Source: Rhodospirillaceae bacterium (GTDB taxonomy: Bacteria; Pseudomonadota; Alphaproteobacteria; Rhodospirillales; Casp-alpha2). Taken from it: 64,000 nucleotides of DNA. Where the stretch lies: assembly GCA_016845145.1 (NCBI GenBank), contig JAERTE010000148.1, positions 1 through 64,000 on the forward strand, written 5' to 3'. Within the stretch, counting starts at the first letter, position 1; every line of letters starts with the position of its first letter. Shown piece by piece: positions 45,357 to 54,161 of this stretch. The translations under genes were made by a program, and so were the position numbers. The notes under the pieces are model-generated. The model was given only the letters and a program-made list of their open reading frames with translations, was not told the DNA's origin and did no database searches.

Positions 45357-47153
45357 ATGGATCAAGATACAGCCCCTGACGAAGTCGACGACGACGAAGC
45401 ACAGGTTTATGACCATCTCGAATTGCTGTCGGAGATGGGGCACGACTTTGCTTCGACCCGCGATATCAACGCGTCACTGATGCGCGCTGTTGAACATATT
45501 ACCCGCTATGTGGGTGCGGAAGGCGGGGCGTTGTTCATGCTGGAGGGCGAGGGGGAAGCCGAAGTGTTGGTTTGCCGGGCCTGCGTGGGACCTGTGGACA
45601 TCACCGGCCTGTCGCTTCCGGCGGACCAGGGCATCGTCGGGCGCTCAGTGCAGGATAATCGCGCCGAAATGATTCGCGATGCGCAAAACGATTCACGTTT
45701 TTACAAGGGTATCGACGAAGAAACCGGAACCACGACGCTGTCTATTCTGTGCGCGCCGCTCAGTGTCAAAGACCAGCGTATCGGCGCCATCGAACTGATC
45801 AATAAAATATCCGACGACGGCCTATTCGAGGAACACGACCTGCATATGCTGCGCGCCATGGCATCTTCAGCGGCGCTCGCAATTCTAAATGCGCGCATGG
45901 CCGAAGCCCTGGTGGAACAAGAACGCTTGGCGCGTGAGTTGGAACTCGCTGCGGAAATTCAACGCTCACTGCTGCCCGATGTGCCCGGCGAAAACTATCC
46001 GATTTTCGGTATCAACGTGCCGGCACGGACCGTATCGGGGGACTTTTTCGATTTTTTCGAACTGGATGACGGACGCATTTGCTTCAATCTGGGCGACGTA
46101 TCGGGAAAGGGCATGAACGCGGCGCTGCTGATGGCCAAGACCGCGAGTTTGTACAGATGCCTGGGGAAAACCATCGACAGCCCTGGAATCTTGCTCGCGC
46201 GGGTGAACGATGAGATTTGCGAGACCGCGGCGCGCGGGATGTTCGTCACCATGATCGGCGGTATCTACGATCCACGCACCCGACAACTGGTGTTCGCCAA
46301 TGCAGGGCACGAGCCGCCGTTGGTTCAACAGGCTGATGGGTCTTTCGACGCGTTGCCGGCCGATGCGCCGCCGATCGGGATATCGCCGTATCTGGTCGGC
46401 GAGGAAGGCTACCCGGAGGAAACCCTGGATCTGCTGGATGCCGGGTTTTTCGTGTTCACCGACGGTGTCACCGAGGGCTATACGGAGAACGGCGACGAGC
46501 TTGAGGTCGACGGCGTTAAGGACGAATTGACGGAAACCCGGCAACAGCCTTTGGCGGCGCGGCTCACCAAAATCGCCGATATGATTAATCGCGAGGACGT
46601 CACTCTGCGCGATGATCTGACCCTGGTCGGTATTGACGGTGCCGTGCAGACGGATTTACCTGCGCTGCCGGTTGATAAACTGGAACAGGTCGGTGGCGAA
46701 AGCATCGCCACTTTGAAAGTGCCGTCGAGGCCGAATCGTCTGCGGATCGTCCGGCAAATGGTCCGGGAGGCCTCTGGACTTGCGGGTTTCGATGACAATG
46801 ATATCCGCGACATTGTTTTGGTCGTTGACGAGGCATTGCAGAATGTTATCCGCCATGGTTACGGCGGGGCCGGCGATGGCGAGATCCAGGTGACCATTGG
46901 TACGCTTGATGATAGCTTGGTTATCGATGTACGGGATTGGGCGCCGACCGTTGATCCCAGCACCGTAAAACCGCGAGATTTGGATGATGTCCGCCCGGGA
47001 GGTTTGGGGACGCATATCATTCGTGAGATCATGGATGAGGCGGAATTTCTAACCCCGCCCAAGGATGGCGGTAATCTGTTAAGGATGGTAAAAGGGTTAC
47101 AACGGTTGGGGTCGGGAAAGCCAACGGACACAAAAACTGGGGAAGCGGAATGA
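45357..47153 (+). CDS. GAF-SpoIIE phosphatase-HATPase regulator (RsbU/RsbW fusion-like)
   Basis: A 598-residue signalling protein. Residues ~20-190 are a GAF sensor (GAEGGALFMLEG...ILCAPLSVKDQRIGAIELINK). Residues ~200-420 are a PP2C/SpoIIE phosphatase (AAEIQRSLLP, SGDFFDFFEL, GDVSGKGMNAALLM, VFTDGVTEG). Residues ~460-590 are a HATPase anti-sigma-type kinase (VVDEALQNVIRHGYGG, GGLGTHIIREIMDE). Such proteins both dephosphorylate and phosphorylate STAS partners. Its stop overlaps the start of a STAS gene (ATGA), the obvious partner, which in turn leads into a lipid ABC transporter. Confidence 0.92.
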   Translation: MDQDTAPDEVDDDEAQVYDHLELLSEMGHDFASTRDINASLMRAVEHITRYVGAEGGALFMLEGEGEAEVLVCRACVGPVDITGLSLPADQGIVGRSVQDNRAEMIRDAQNDSRFYKGIDEETGTTTLSILCAPLSVKDQRIGAIELINKISDDGLFEEHDLHMLRAMASSAALAILNARMAEALVEQERLARELELAAEIQRSLLPDVPGENYPIFGINVPARTVSGDFFDFFELDDGRICFNLGDVSGKGMNAALLMAKTASLYRCLGKTIDSPGILLARVNDEICETAARGMFVTMIGGIYDPRTRQLVFANAGHEPPLVQQADGSFDALPADAPPIGISPYLVGEEGYPEETLDLLDAGFFVFTDGVTEGYTENGDELEVDGVKDELTETRQQPLAARLTKIADMINREDVTLRDDLTLVGIDGAVQTDLPALPVDKLEQVGGESIATLKVPSRPNRLRIVRQMVREASGLAGFDDNDIRDIVLVVDEALQNVIRHGYGGAGDGEIQVTIGTLDDSLVIDVRDWAPTVDPSTVKPRDLDDVRPGGLGTHIIREIMDEAEFLTPPKDGGNLLRMVKGLQRLGSGKPTDTKTGEAE

Positions 47154-47482
47154 ATTACCAGACACGGGAAGATCGAGGAGCGATGATCGTTGCCTTTGAA
47201 GGTGACGTCGATCTGCAATCGTCGCCGGATGCGCGCAAGGTGTTATTGGAAGCCGTGGGCAAAGGCATGCCGATCATGGTTGATTTGAGCGGCGTCGGAT
47301 ATATCGATTCATCCGGGGTTGCGTCGCTGGTTGAAAGCTTCCAGGCCGCGCGAAAGGCTGGCCAGGACCTTGTGTTGGTCTCCGTCAGTGACGGCGCGCG
47401 GCGGGTTCTTGAATTGGCCCGGCTCGATAAAGTATTCACAATCTGCGACACGTTGGATGACGGCATCGCCTCTATCGGCTGA
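47150..47482 (+). CDS. STAS-domain protein (anti-sigma antagonist or MlaB-like)
   Basis: A 110-residue single STAS domain. The phosphorylatable serine lies in the signature VGYIDSSGVASLVE. Translation is coupled to the phosphatase/kinase gene by ATGA overlap, which suggests an RsbV/SpoIIAA-type switch protein. Equally, a STAS protein (MlaB) is a normal subunit of MlaFEDB transporters, and mlaE begins only 33 bases downstream. It may serve both roles. Confidence 0.9.
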   Translation: MNYQTREDRGAMIVAFEGDVDLQSSPDARKVLLEAVGKGMPIMVDLSGVGYIDSSGVASLVESFQAARKAGQDLVLVSVSDGARRVLELARLDKVFTICDTLDDGIASIG

Positions 47483-47515
47483 CTAAGCCCCAATGGACAC
47501 GGCGTAGGATACCTC

Positions 47516-48331
47516 ATGGACGGCGAAAAACCGACAAACGCCTTTACCCGTACCTTGGACAAAGTGGGCCGCTCGACGGTTCACGGCGTCGAGGAAGTGG
47601 GCAATGGCGGCGTCATGGTGTTCGAAAGCCTGTATTGGCTGATTTTCGGACCTCGCCAGGGCCAGCCGGTGCGCATGAATGCAGTGATTGAGCAGATGAT
47701 GGGGATCGGCATCACCGCCATTCCGATCATTGCCATGTTGGCCGGCGCCATCAGCGTCACGCTCGCCATTCAGGGGATTTATACGCTTCGCATTTTTGGC
47801 GCCGAAAGCCATGTGACTGCCGGATTGGGGTTCGTTGTGGTGCGTGAATTCGCCCCGATGATCACCGGTATTCTTGTTGCCGGTCGGTCGGGATCGGCGC
47901 TGGCTGCGCGCATCGGCACCATGAAAATCAATCAAGAGATTGATGCGTTGAAAGTGATGGGTATCAATCCGGTCCGCTATCTGGTGGCGCCGCCCTTGAT
48001 CGCCATGTTGATCATGGTGCCGTGCCTGACGATGATGAGTAATGTGGTCGGCCTGTTTCTGGCAGGTGTCTATATCAACATCGAGCTTTCGATATCTCTG
48101 GCTGCCTACCTGGATGGTCTGATCGATGTCCTGACCGTCGATGACGTATTCCATGGCCTCGGTAAGAGTGTCATCTACGCCATAGAAATCGCCGTCATCG
48201 GCGTGGTCAATGGTGCCGGCGTACAGGGTGGGGCCGAAGGCGTGGGCAAGGCGACCACGCGTTCCGTGGTGCAGGCCATTTCCGCCATTATCGTCACGGC
48301 GATGGTCGTCGTTATTGTCTCGACCTTCTAG
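47516..48331 (+). CDS. mlaE: MlaE-family lipid ABC transporter permease
   Basis: A 271-residue inner-membrane permease with about five hydrophobic segments. Family motifs are GITAIPIIAMLAGAISVTLAIQ, LGFVVVREFAPMITGILVAGRSGSALAARIGTMKI and the EIDALKVMGINPVRYLVAPP loop. It forms the membrane core of an MCE-type transporter that moves phospholipids between the inner and outer membranes. The start at ATG 47516 is taken as given by the track, with a ggatacc-like upstream context. It precedes mlaF by 9 bases. Confidence 0.93.
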   Translation: MDGEKPTNAFTRTLDKVGRSTVHGVEEVGNGGVMVFESLYWLIFGPRQGQPVRMNAVIEQMMGIGITAIPIIAMLAGAISVTLAIQGIYTLRIFGAESHVTAGLGFVVVREFAPMITGILVAGRSGSALAARIGTMKINQEIDALKVMGINPVRYLVAPPLIAMLIMVPCLTMMSNVVGLFLAGVYINIELSISLAAYLDGLIDVLTVDDVFHGLGKSVIYAIEIAVIGVVNGAGVQGGAEGVGKATTRSVVQAISAIIVTAMVVVIVSTF

Positions 48332-48340
48332 GGGGCCAGT

Positions 48341-49171
48341 TTGATGCAGACCGATCAGCCTGCCACTGTTATTGAAGTCCAAGACCTAGTCACCCATTAC
48401 GGTGAGCGGGAAATCCTCAAGGGCATTACCATGGAGGTCCGTGACGGCGAGATAATGGTGATCATGGGGGGCTCGGGGTCCGGCAAATCGACGCTGTTGC
48501 GCCATCTCATGGCGTTGGAGACAAAGACATCCGGTACGATGAGTATCCTGGGCAATGATATTGACGATCTTTCGGCCCGCGAGTTCGTCGACTTGCGCAA
48601 GAAGCTGGGCGTGGCCTTCCAGGGCGGGGCGTTGTTCAGCTCTCTCACCGTGGGTGAAAACGTCATGCTGCCGCTCTATGAGCACACCGATCTCGACCGC
48701 AAAACCATGGAAATCATGGCACGCATGAAACTGGAGGTGGTCGAACTGGGCGGATTTGAAGGTTTGATGCCGTCGGAACTCTCCGGCGGAATGATCAAAC
48801 GTGCGGCTTTTGCTCGTGCAATGGTTATGGACCCGCGCATCATGTTTTGCGATGAGCCGTCAGCAGGTTTGGACCCAGCCGTGGCGTCGGCTCTGGATGA
48901 CCTGATTTTGCGCCTGCGCGACGCCATGGGTATGAGTATCGTCGTCGTCACGCATGAACTCGACAGCGCTTTCAAGATCGCAGATCGGATTACCATTCTG
49001 GATCGCGGCCATATTTTGATGATCGGCACGGTCGATGAGATCAGGAATTCGGACAACGAACGAATCTACAATCTCCTCAACCGTGTGGCGGATAGCGACG
49101 CCATCGATCCAGATGAGTATCTGGCGCGTCTAACGGGTGAGGAGTACACAGTGGGGAATCAACCTCTATGA
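48341..49171 (+). CDS. mlaF: MlaF-family lipid ABC transporter ATPase
   Basis: A 276-residue ATPase. Walker A is GGSGSGKST, the signature is ELSGGMIKRAAFARAM, Walker B is PRIMFCDEPSAGLD and the switch His is in VVTHELDSA. It drives the MlaE permease. ATG 48344 (four bases past a ttg) is an alternative start one codon later. The stop overlaps the mlaD start (ATGA), giving coupled expression. Confidence 0.94.
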   Translation: MMQTDQPATVIEVQDLVTHYGEREILKGITMEVRDGEIMVIMGGSGSGKSTLLRHLMALETKTSGTMSILGNDIDDLSAREFVDLRKKLGVAFQGGALFSSLTVGENVMLPLYEHTDLDRKTMEIMARMKLEVVELGGFEGLMPSELSGGMIKRAAFARAMVMDPRIMFCDEPSAGLDPAVASALDDLILRLRDAMGMSIVVVTHELDSAFKIADRITILDRGHILMIGTVDEIRNSDNERIYNLLNRVADSDAIDPDEYLARLTGEEYTVGNQPL

Positions 49172-50142
49172 GAAGCTCAAAAATTAACTATCTTCTTGTT
49201 GGCATGTTTGTCCTGTTGACGATTGCGGCGTTGGTCGTCTCCATCGCCATGCTCACCGGACGGACCGGTGCCGTGGATGCCTACCATGCGATTTACCGCA
49301 ACGTCACTGGTATCAAATTTGGCACTCAGGTGATCTACGAGGGCTATCCCATTGGCCAAGTGGAGAGTGTAGCGCCGCAGCACCAAGAGGGCGGCATGGT
49401 GTTTCGGGTCGACTTTACGGTTCAGCAAGGCTGGAAAATACCCGAAGACAGCAAAGTCGAAATCGCCGCCCCAGGGCTGTTGGCGGCAAAGACCTTGAGT
49501 ATCCATGCCGGCTCTTCCAAAACAGCGCTCAAGCCCGGCGATGCCGCGCGTACTCTTGATGCGCCGGATGTGTTCGGCGCTATGACCTCATTGGCCGATC
49601 AGCTGTCCTCGTTGGTCGAAAAAGAGGTCAAGCCGTTGCTGCAAAACGTCAGCTTCGCCGTCAATGACATCAACAAGTTTTTGATCGGTGATGGCACCAC
49701 ATTGGTCAATGACGCGTCCGGCCTGATCAAGGATGTCAGTGGGCGCTTGCCGCAGATTGCCAATGATATTGAGACTTTCACGCGTAATCTCAATAATGCC
49801 AGCGGCGAAGTGATGAAGCTGGCATCAATGAAAAATCGCAAGCAGATTGAGGACGTCCTTGATCACATGGAGGTTGCGGCGATCAAGTTCAACACCGTAC
49901 TCAGTGCAACCAAACAGGTGGTTGGAGACCTCAACAAATTGGTGGTCGATCCGAAAGGGGATGTGGATGCAATTGTAGGAGAGTCGCGCTACATCATCGA
50001 GTCGGTTGCGCGCCATATTGATTCCATCAATCAAAACATGGAAGGCGCTGCACGCAACATGAACGAATTTTCGCGCCAGATCAGGGCTAACCCAGGCCTC
50101 CTTTTGAGTGGTACGGCGCAGACCGACAAAGCGCGGCGTTAG
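49168..50142 (+). CDS. mlaD: MlaD-family MCE-domain protein
   Basis: A 324-residue periplasmic protein anchored by one N-terminal helix (INYLLVGMFVLLTIAALVVSIAML). The MCE domain covers ~40-115 (YRNVTGIKFGTQVIYEGYPIG, IPEDSKVEIAAPGLLAAKTLSI). A long helical C-terminal region follows (QLSSLVEKEVKPLLQNVSFAV onward). It is much longer than E. coli MlaD and closer to the extended MCE proteins of alphaproteobacteria. It forms the hexameric lipid ring of the transporter. Confidence 0.92.
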   Translation: MRSSKINYLLVGMFVLLTIAALVVSIAMLTGRTGAVDAYHAIYRNVTGIKFGTQVIYEGYPIGQVESVAPQHQEGGMVFRVDFTVQQGWKIPEDSKVEIAAPGLLAAKTLSIHAGSSKTALKPGDAARTLDAPDVFGAMTSLADQLSSLVEKEVKPLLQNVSFAVNDINKFLIGDGTTLVNDASGLIKDVSGRLPQIANDIETFTRNLNNASGEVMKLASMKNRKQIEDVLDHMEVAAIKFNTVLSATKQVVGDLNKLVVDPKGDVDAIVGESRYIIESVARHIDSINQNMEGAARNMNEFSRQIRANPGLLLSGTAQTDKARR

Positions 50143-50150
50143 GGGACGAT

Positions 50151-50762
50151 ATGAAAAATTCGATGCGGATCGTAAACCGGAATATCGCTCTTGCTGTGCT
50201 GTCGGTGTTGGCGTTGTCAGCGTGTGCATCCGCACCGCCAGCACCCGAGGATCACTATTATCGCCTACAGGCGACTTTTGCCGGCAATGGGATGGCGAAC
50301 CCCTTGCCCGGCACCATAGAGATCGACCGATTTGTTGCCGATGGCCTGACCTCCGAGCGTGGCCTTGTTTATTCCGACGCACGTGCGCCTAACCAGGTCA
50401 AAGCCTACCATTTCCATTTCTGGACCAAACCGCCAACAGTGATGTTGCGTGACGAGTTGGTTACCTTCCTGCGCGAAGCCAGGGTAGCGAAAGCCGTGGT
50501 CACACCTGAACTGCGTGTCGATGCCGATTACGTCTTAACCGGCAAGATCGAGCATCTGGAGCAGATCGTCGGAAAGGGTGAACGAACAGTTATGGAGGTC
50601 GAATTGGGGCTCCGGTCGGCTCGCGATGGCAAGCTCATGTTCTTGAAGACCTATCGTCAGGAGAACGCGGCTGCCAAAGGCGTTGCAGCGGCGGTTGAAT
50701 CATTGAATACGGCGCTTTCCATTGTATTTGCGGATTTCGTCGCCGACTTGTCTAAGCGTTGA
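50151..50762 (+). CDS. ABC transporter auxiliary lipoprotein (PqiC/ABC_trans_aux-like)
   Basis: A 203-residue lipoprotein. The signal ends in a lipobox (VLALSACASAPPAP, acylated Cys at ~25). DHYYRLQATF, FVADGLTSERGLVYSDAR and KPPTVMLRDELVTFLREA match the family that pairs with MCE transporters and bridges them to the outer membrane. It starts 8 bases after mlaD and ends 5 bases before cysC. Confidence 0.88.
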   Translation: MKNSMRIVNRNIALAVLSVLALSACASAPPAPEDHYYRLQATFAGNGMANPLPGTIEIDRFVADGLTSERGLVYSDARAPNQVKAYHFHFWTKPPTVMLRDELVTFLREARVAKAVVTPELRVDADYVLTGKIEHLEQIVGKGERTVMEVELGLRSARDGKLMFLKTYRQENAAAKGVAAAVESLNTALSIVFADFVADLSKR

Positions 50763-50767
50763 GTTCT

Positions 50768-51355
50768 ATGCATCAGCCGATCTCGCATCTGGTTGGCCCC
50801 AAAAACCGATGGCAACGCCAAGGACACCGGAGCGGTGTTTTGTGGTTCACCGGGCTTTCGGGGTCAGGCAAATCGTCGCTGGCGGTTGGATTGGAGCGCG
50901 CCTTCTTTGAACTCGGCGCGCGGGTTTTTGTTCTGGACGGGGACAATCTGCGCCACGGACTGAACGGAGATTTGGGTTTTTCGGACGAGGATCGTCAAGA
51001 AAACATCCGTCGGGTAATCGAAGTTGCGGCATTGTTCTCGGAAGCCGGCTTTATTGTTGTGACGGCATTCATTTCACCGTTTCAGGTCGACAGGGCCGGT
51101 GCCCGAGGAGCCATTGGAGACGGGTTTCACGAGATATTCATCCACGCCGATCTCGAAGTCTGCGAAAAGCGTGATCCAAAAGGTTTGTATGTGAAGGCAA
51201 GGTCTGGAGAAATTCCCGATTTTACTGGGATTTCTTCACCGTACGAAGCGCCGTTAGAACCGGATATGACCGTGAATTCAGGTGAGGAGGATTTCGACAC
51301 CTGTTTAGCAGCGCTGGTGAATTACGCCACCCAGGTTTTTGATGTCGCTCGATAG
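50768..51355 (+). CDS. cysC: Adenylylsulfate (APS) kinase
   Basis: A 195-residue kinase making PAPS from APS and ATP. The P-loop is FTGLSGSGKSSLA, and FVLDGDNLRHGLNGDLGFS, RQENIRRVIEVAALF and the lid CEKRDPKGLYVKAR are all present. It is a stand-alone CysC, not fused to ATP sulfurylase. ATG 50768 is preferred to TTG 50759. Co-location with the lipid transporter rather than with cysND is unusual. It could supply PAPS for assimilation or sulfation. Confidence 0.92.
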   Translation: MHQPISHLVGPKNRWQRQGHRSGVLWFTGLSGSGKSSLAVGLERAFFELGARVFVLDGDNLRHGLNGDLGFSDEDRQENIRRVIEVAALFSEAGFIVVTAFISPFQVDRAGARGAIGDGFHEIFIHADLEVCEKRDPKGLYVKARSGEIPDFTGISSPYEAPLEPDMTVNSGEEDFDTCLAALVNYATQVFDVAR

Positions 51356-51358
51356 CGG

Positions 51359-51604
51359 CTACATCATCCCCAATGCACGTTTGTAGACATCCAAAACCTC
51401 TTCCATCTCATTCCGATCGGACGAGTCCATCTTACGTAAGCGGATGATCTGACGCAGAACCTTGACGTCGAAACCGGTCCCTTTGGCTTCCGAATAGACC
51501 TCGCGAATATCATCGCTCAGCGCTTTCTTTTCCTCCTCAAGCCGTTCGATACGCTCCACGAAGGAACGCAACCGATCTCCGGCAACACCTGCAACGTCAT
51601 TCAT
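51359..51604 (-). CDS. gapR: GapR/DUF2312 nucleoid-associated protein
   Basis: An 81-residue, mostly helical DNA-binding protein widespread in alphaproteobacteria. In Caulobacter GapR binds AT-rich or overtwisted DNA and is needed for replication and growth. DRLRSFVERIERLEEEKKAL and GFDVKVLRQIIRLRKMDSSD are the family core. The ATG at 51604 fits the family; the track's start at 51673 adds 23 unrelated residues. It converges with cysC. Confidence 0.9.
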   Translation of the reverse strand: MNDVAGVAGDRLRSFVERIERLEEEKKALSDDIREVYSEAKGTGFDVKVLRQIIRLRKMDSSDRNEMEEVLDVYKRALGMM

Positions 51605-51761
51605 CGACAATGTCTCCCATGAGGCCTCTGTTCTGGAGCCGCGATTGATATACTTTGAGCTGCTGGTTCGCAAGTCTCATTGCCGATCACCATAACAGTT
51701 GTCATAGGCGGATATCTTTTATAACATAAGGGATAGGTCAGGTGGTTGGAGGTGTTCGCCA

Positions 51762-52826
51762 GTGGCAGAATATGATCTCAGTCGTTGCAGTGTGTTTCTA
51801 GTCGAAGACAACATTTACGTCCGCAACACATTGGAAGATTTGCTGCGGAACTTTCAGTTCGCACGTGTTTCCACAGCTGAGAACGGCGAGGAAGCAATCG
51901 ATTTCCTGAAATCCATGAAGCAGGCGGGAAATCCTGGCCCGGACTTGATCATTTCCGATCTGGTCATGACTCCCATCAACGGGTTGCTGTTGTTGCGCTG
52001 GGCCCGCACGGCGAAGGACAGTCCCAACCGCATGGTGCCCTATGTGATGGTTTCCGGTGCGGCCGACCGCGAATATGTGAACTCGGCGCGTGATCTGGGC
52101 GTCACCGAGTTTATCGCTAAACCATTCTCCGCGACGTCGGTCTACGAGCGAATTCTCGAAGTCATCGATTATCCGCGTCAATTCGTTACCACACAAAAAT
52201 ATTTCGGCCCCGATCGGCGTCGTAAGGAAGGCTCCGCACCCGACGGGTCCGACAGACGAACCGTCAAAGATGAAGATGTCACCATTGTCTACTCCGCCGA
52301 CAAGGTAACGAAAGCCACCAAGCCGACGGAGGTTTGGTATTGGCGTCTTCCCAACTCGCTTAAGGAAAAGGCCGCGAGCGGTCTCGGCGGTGGCGCAAAT
52401 ACAAAGGGTGAATTGCCGTCGGCTTTGCTCGAAGAGGCCGAACAGCAGTTGGAGCGTGCTGCCCTGGACTTTTCCACCTGGGCCCTGGAATACCTTTCCA
52501 AGTTGGCGGACTTGTGTACGGAAGCTTTGATGGAGCCTGGGCGCCGCAGCCGCCACTTTTCGGAGATCCATACTCTTGCCTTGGAACTTCGCGGGCAAGG
52601 TGGAACCTTCGGATATCCATTGGTGTCACAAATCGGCAAGATGCTGTTTGACTTGACGCTGGAAGGCTGCCGAGAAGACGACAACGCCGTGGAGATCGTC
52701 AAGTGTCACGTGGATGCCATGCGGGCCGTTCTTCGTGAGAAAGTCGCCGGAGACGGCGGTGATGTCGGTAAGGCGGTGATCAAAGGCTTGCAGCAGAGTA
52801 TTTCGAAGTTCCAGGTGGTGGAATGA
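51762..52826 (+). CDS. Response regulator with C-terminal HPt-like domain
   Basis: A 354-residue protein. Residues 1-130 are a receiver with VFLVEDNIYVRNTLEDLL, phosphoacceptor Asp in LIISDLVMTPINGL and Lys in EFIAKPFS. A linker (~140-215) contains a basic GPDRRRKE motif. The C-terminal helical part has SEIHTLALELRGQGGTFGYP, which resembles the HPt His-box with GTFGYPL as in alphaproteobacterial HPt proteins. It may relay phosphate internally or to another receiver. The neighbour downstream is an HD-GYP protein. Confidence 0.82.
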   Translation: MAEYDLSRCSVFLVEDNIYVRNTLEDLLRNFQFARVSTAENGEEAIDFLKSMKQAGNPGPDLIISDLVMTPINGLLLLRWARTAKDSPNRMVPYVMVSGAADREYVNSARDLGVTEFIAKPFSATSVYERILEVIDYPRQFVTTQKYFGPDRRRKEGSAPDGSDRRTVKDEDVTIVYSADKVTKATKPTEVWYWRLPNSLKEKAASGLGGGANTKGELPSALLEEAEQQLERAALDFSTWALEYLSKLADLCTEALMEPGRRSRHFSEIHTLALELRGQGGTFGYPLVSQIGKMLFDLTLEGCREDDNAVEIVKCHVDAMRAVLREKVAGDGGDVGKAVIKGLQQSISKFQVVE

Positions 52827-53030
52827 GACCGGAACAAATTGCGCATTAGGTATTTGAAATTCTTCAAAGGATGCGCATATCATAAGAGGATGAAAGACGG
52901 AAATTGGGTTTTCCGTTGTCCGCATGTGGTTCCAAAGGTCTGAAATGACAGATAGGTATTGCAATGCGTCTTATTCACACGGGGGTGGAAAGGAACTGAA
53001 CGAACGATAAAAAAATAGGAGCGGGACAAA

Positions 53031-54140
53031 ATGAACGAAGCTACCGGCATTACGTTGCCGTCGGTTTTCTTGATAGCTCATGAGCCGCGGCATCGAGGGG
53101 AATTAGAAAGCCTCCTCGCCAGACACTTCAACGTTCAAACATACGACGACCTACACGCTGCCTTGGGCGCCCTTGAAAGCCAGGCCCCAGATGTGGTGGT
53201 GATTGAGAACGACATGCCGCCGAAAGGTGGGTTGCGCATGTTGGTCATGCAGGCCGGTGGACTACCGAAGCCGCCGGGATTCTTGGTGACGGCAAAAAAA
53301 GGCGAGGGCTTGAACGTTTCCTTTGCTGACGGACCTGCAGCCGGTCGGTATCTCACTTGGCCGTTCAGTGGGCGCGTATTGATCGATCAGATCAGCGAAC
53401 TGATCAATCACTCGGCCGAGAAGGGGTGGGAGAACCTACCCGACAACCAGCGCCGGCCATTGCAAATGACGGTCGAAGAATACCAGAAGGTCGCGGATGC
53501 CATCGCGGCTGGCGAACCTATCGACTACAAATCGGCCGCTGAAAGCTGCGAGCCGTTGGTTGACGCAACAAAAGACGGAGCGGCTCACGCGTTGTTGGTC
53601 GCCGTCCAGTCGCACCATGACTACACCTATGTTCATTCGACGCGGGTGGCGACGTTATTGACGCTGTTCGGTCATGGACTCGGGATGAAAGGCGACAATC
53701 TGCTGATCTTATCTACGGGTGGATTACTGCACGATGTCGGCAAGTTGGTAACGCCTCCGGAAATTCTGGGGAAACCCGGTAAATTGGACGACCAGGAATG
53801 GCCGATCATGCAGAATCATGTGGTCGAGTCCGGCCATTTGTTGAGCCATAACCCGGATGTCGTCCGCGGTGCGCGGATCATCGCCGAGCAGCATCACGAA
53901 AAATTGGATGGGACAGGCTATCCGCTCGGGCTCAAGGGCAAAGACTTGAACGATTTGGCACGCATGTCGACCATTGTCGATATCTTTGGCGCATTGACCG
54001 ACGCGCGTTCCTATAAGCCGGCGTTTCCGGCGGAAAAGGCATTCGCCATTCTTGAAGACATGGGCGGCGGCATCGATCAAAACCTGCTCAAGGTGTTCAA
54101 GGAGATTTTCCTTCCCGGCAGTAAAGCCGAAGCAGCCTAA
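53031..54140 (+). CDS. HD-GYP phosphodiesterase with pseudo-receiver
   Basis: A 369-residue protein. Residues 1-125 fold like a receiver but the acidic pair is replaced (FLIAHEPRH) and the phosphoacceptor position appears to be Glu (VVVIENDMP). Residues ~190-350 are an HD-GYP domain with HSTRVATL, GGLLHDVGKLV, HHEKLDGTGYPLGLKG and DIFGALTDAR, so c-di-GMP hydrolysis is expected. It lies 204 bases after the REC-HPt gene; that gap holds no ORF. Confidence 0.9.
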   Translation: MNEATGITLPSVFLIAHEPRHRGELESLLARHFNVQTYDDLHAALGALESQAPDVVVIENDMPPKGGLRMLVMQAGGLPKPPGFLVTAKKGEGLNVSFADGPAAGRYLTWPFSGRVLIDQISELINHSAEKGWENLPDNQRRPLQMTVEEYQKVADAIAAGEPIDYKSAAESCEPLVDATKDGAAHALLVAVQSHHDYTYVHSTRVATLLTLFGHGLGMKGDNLLILSTGGLLHDVGKLVTPPEILGKPGKLDDQEWPIMQNHVVESGHLLSHNPDVVRGARIIAEQHHEKLDGTGYPLGLKGKDLNDLARMSTIVDIFGALTDARSYKPAFPAEKAFAILEDMGGGIDQNLLKVFKEIFLPGSKAEAA

Positions 54141-54161
54141 GCCTATAGCTCAGTTGAGCTG

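Noticed and set aside
54145-54161. Terminator after the HD-GYP gene (agctcagttgagct dyad)
   Set aside because: The stem is only six pairs with a two-base loop and no T-run follows.
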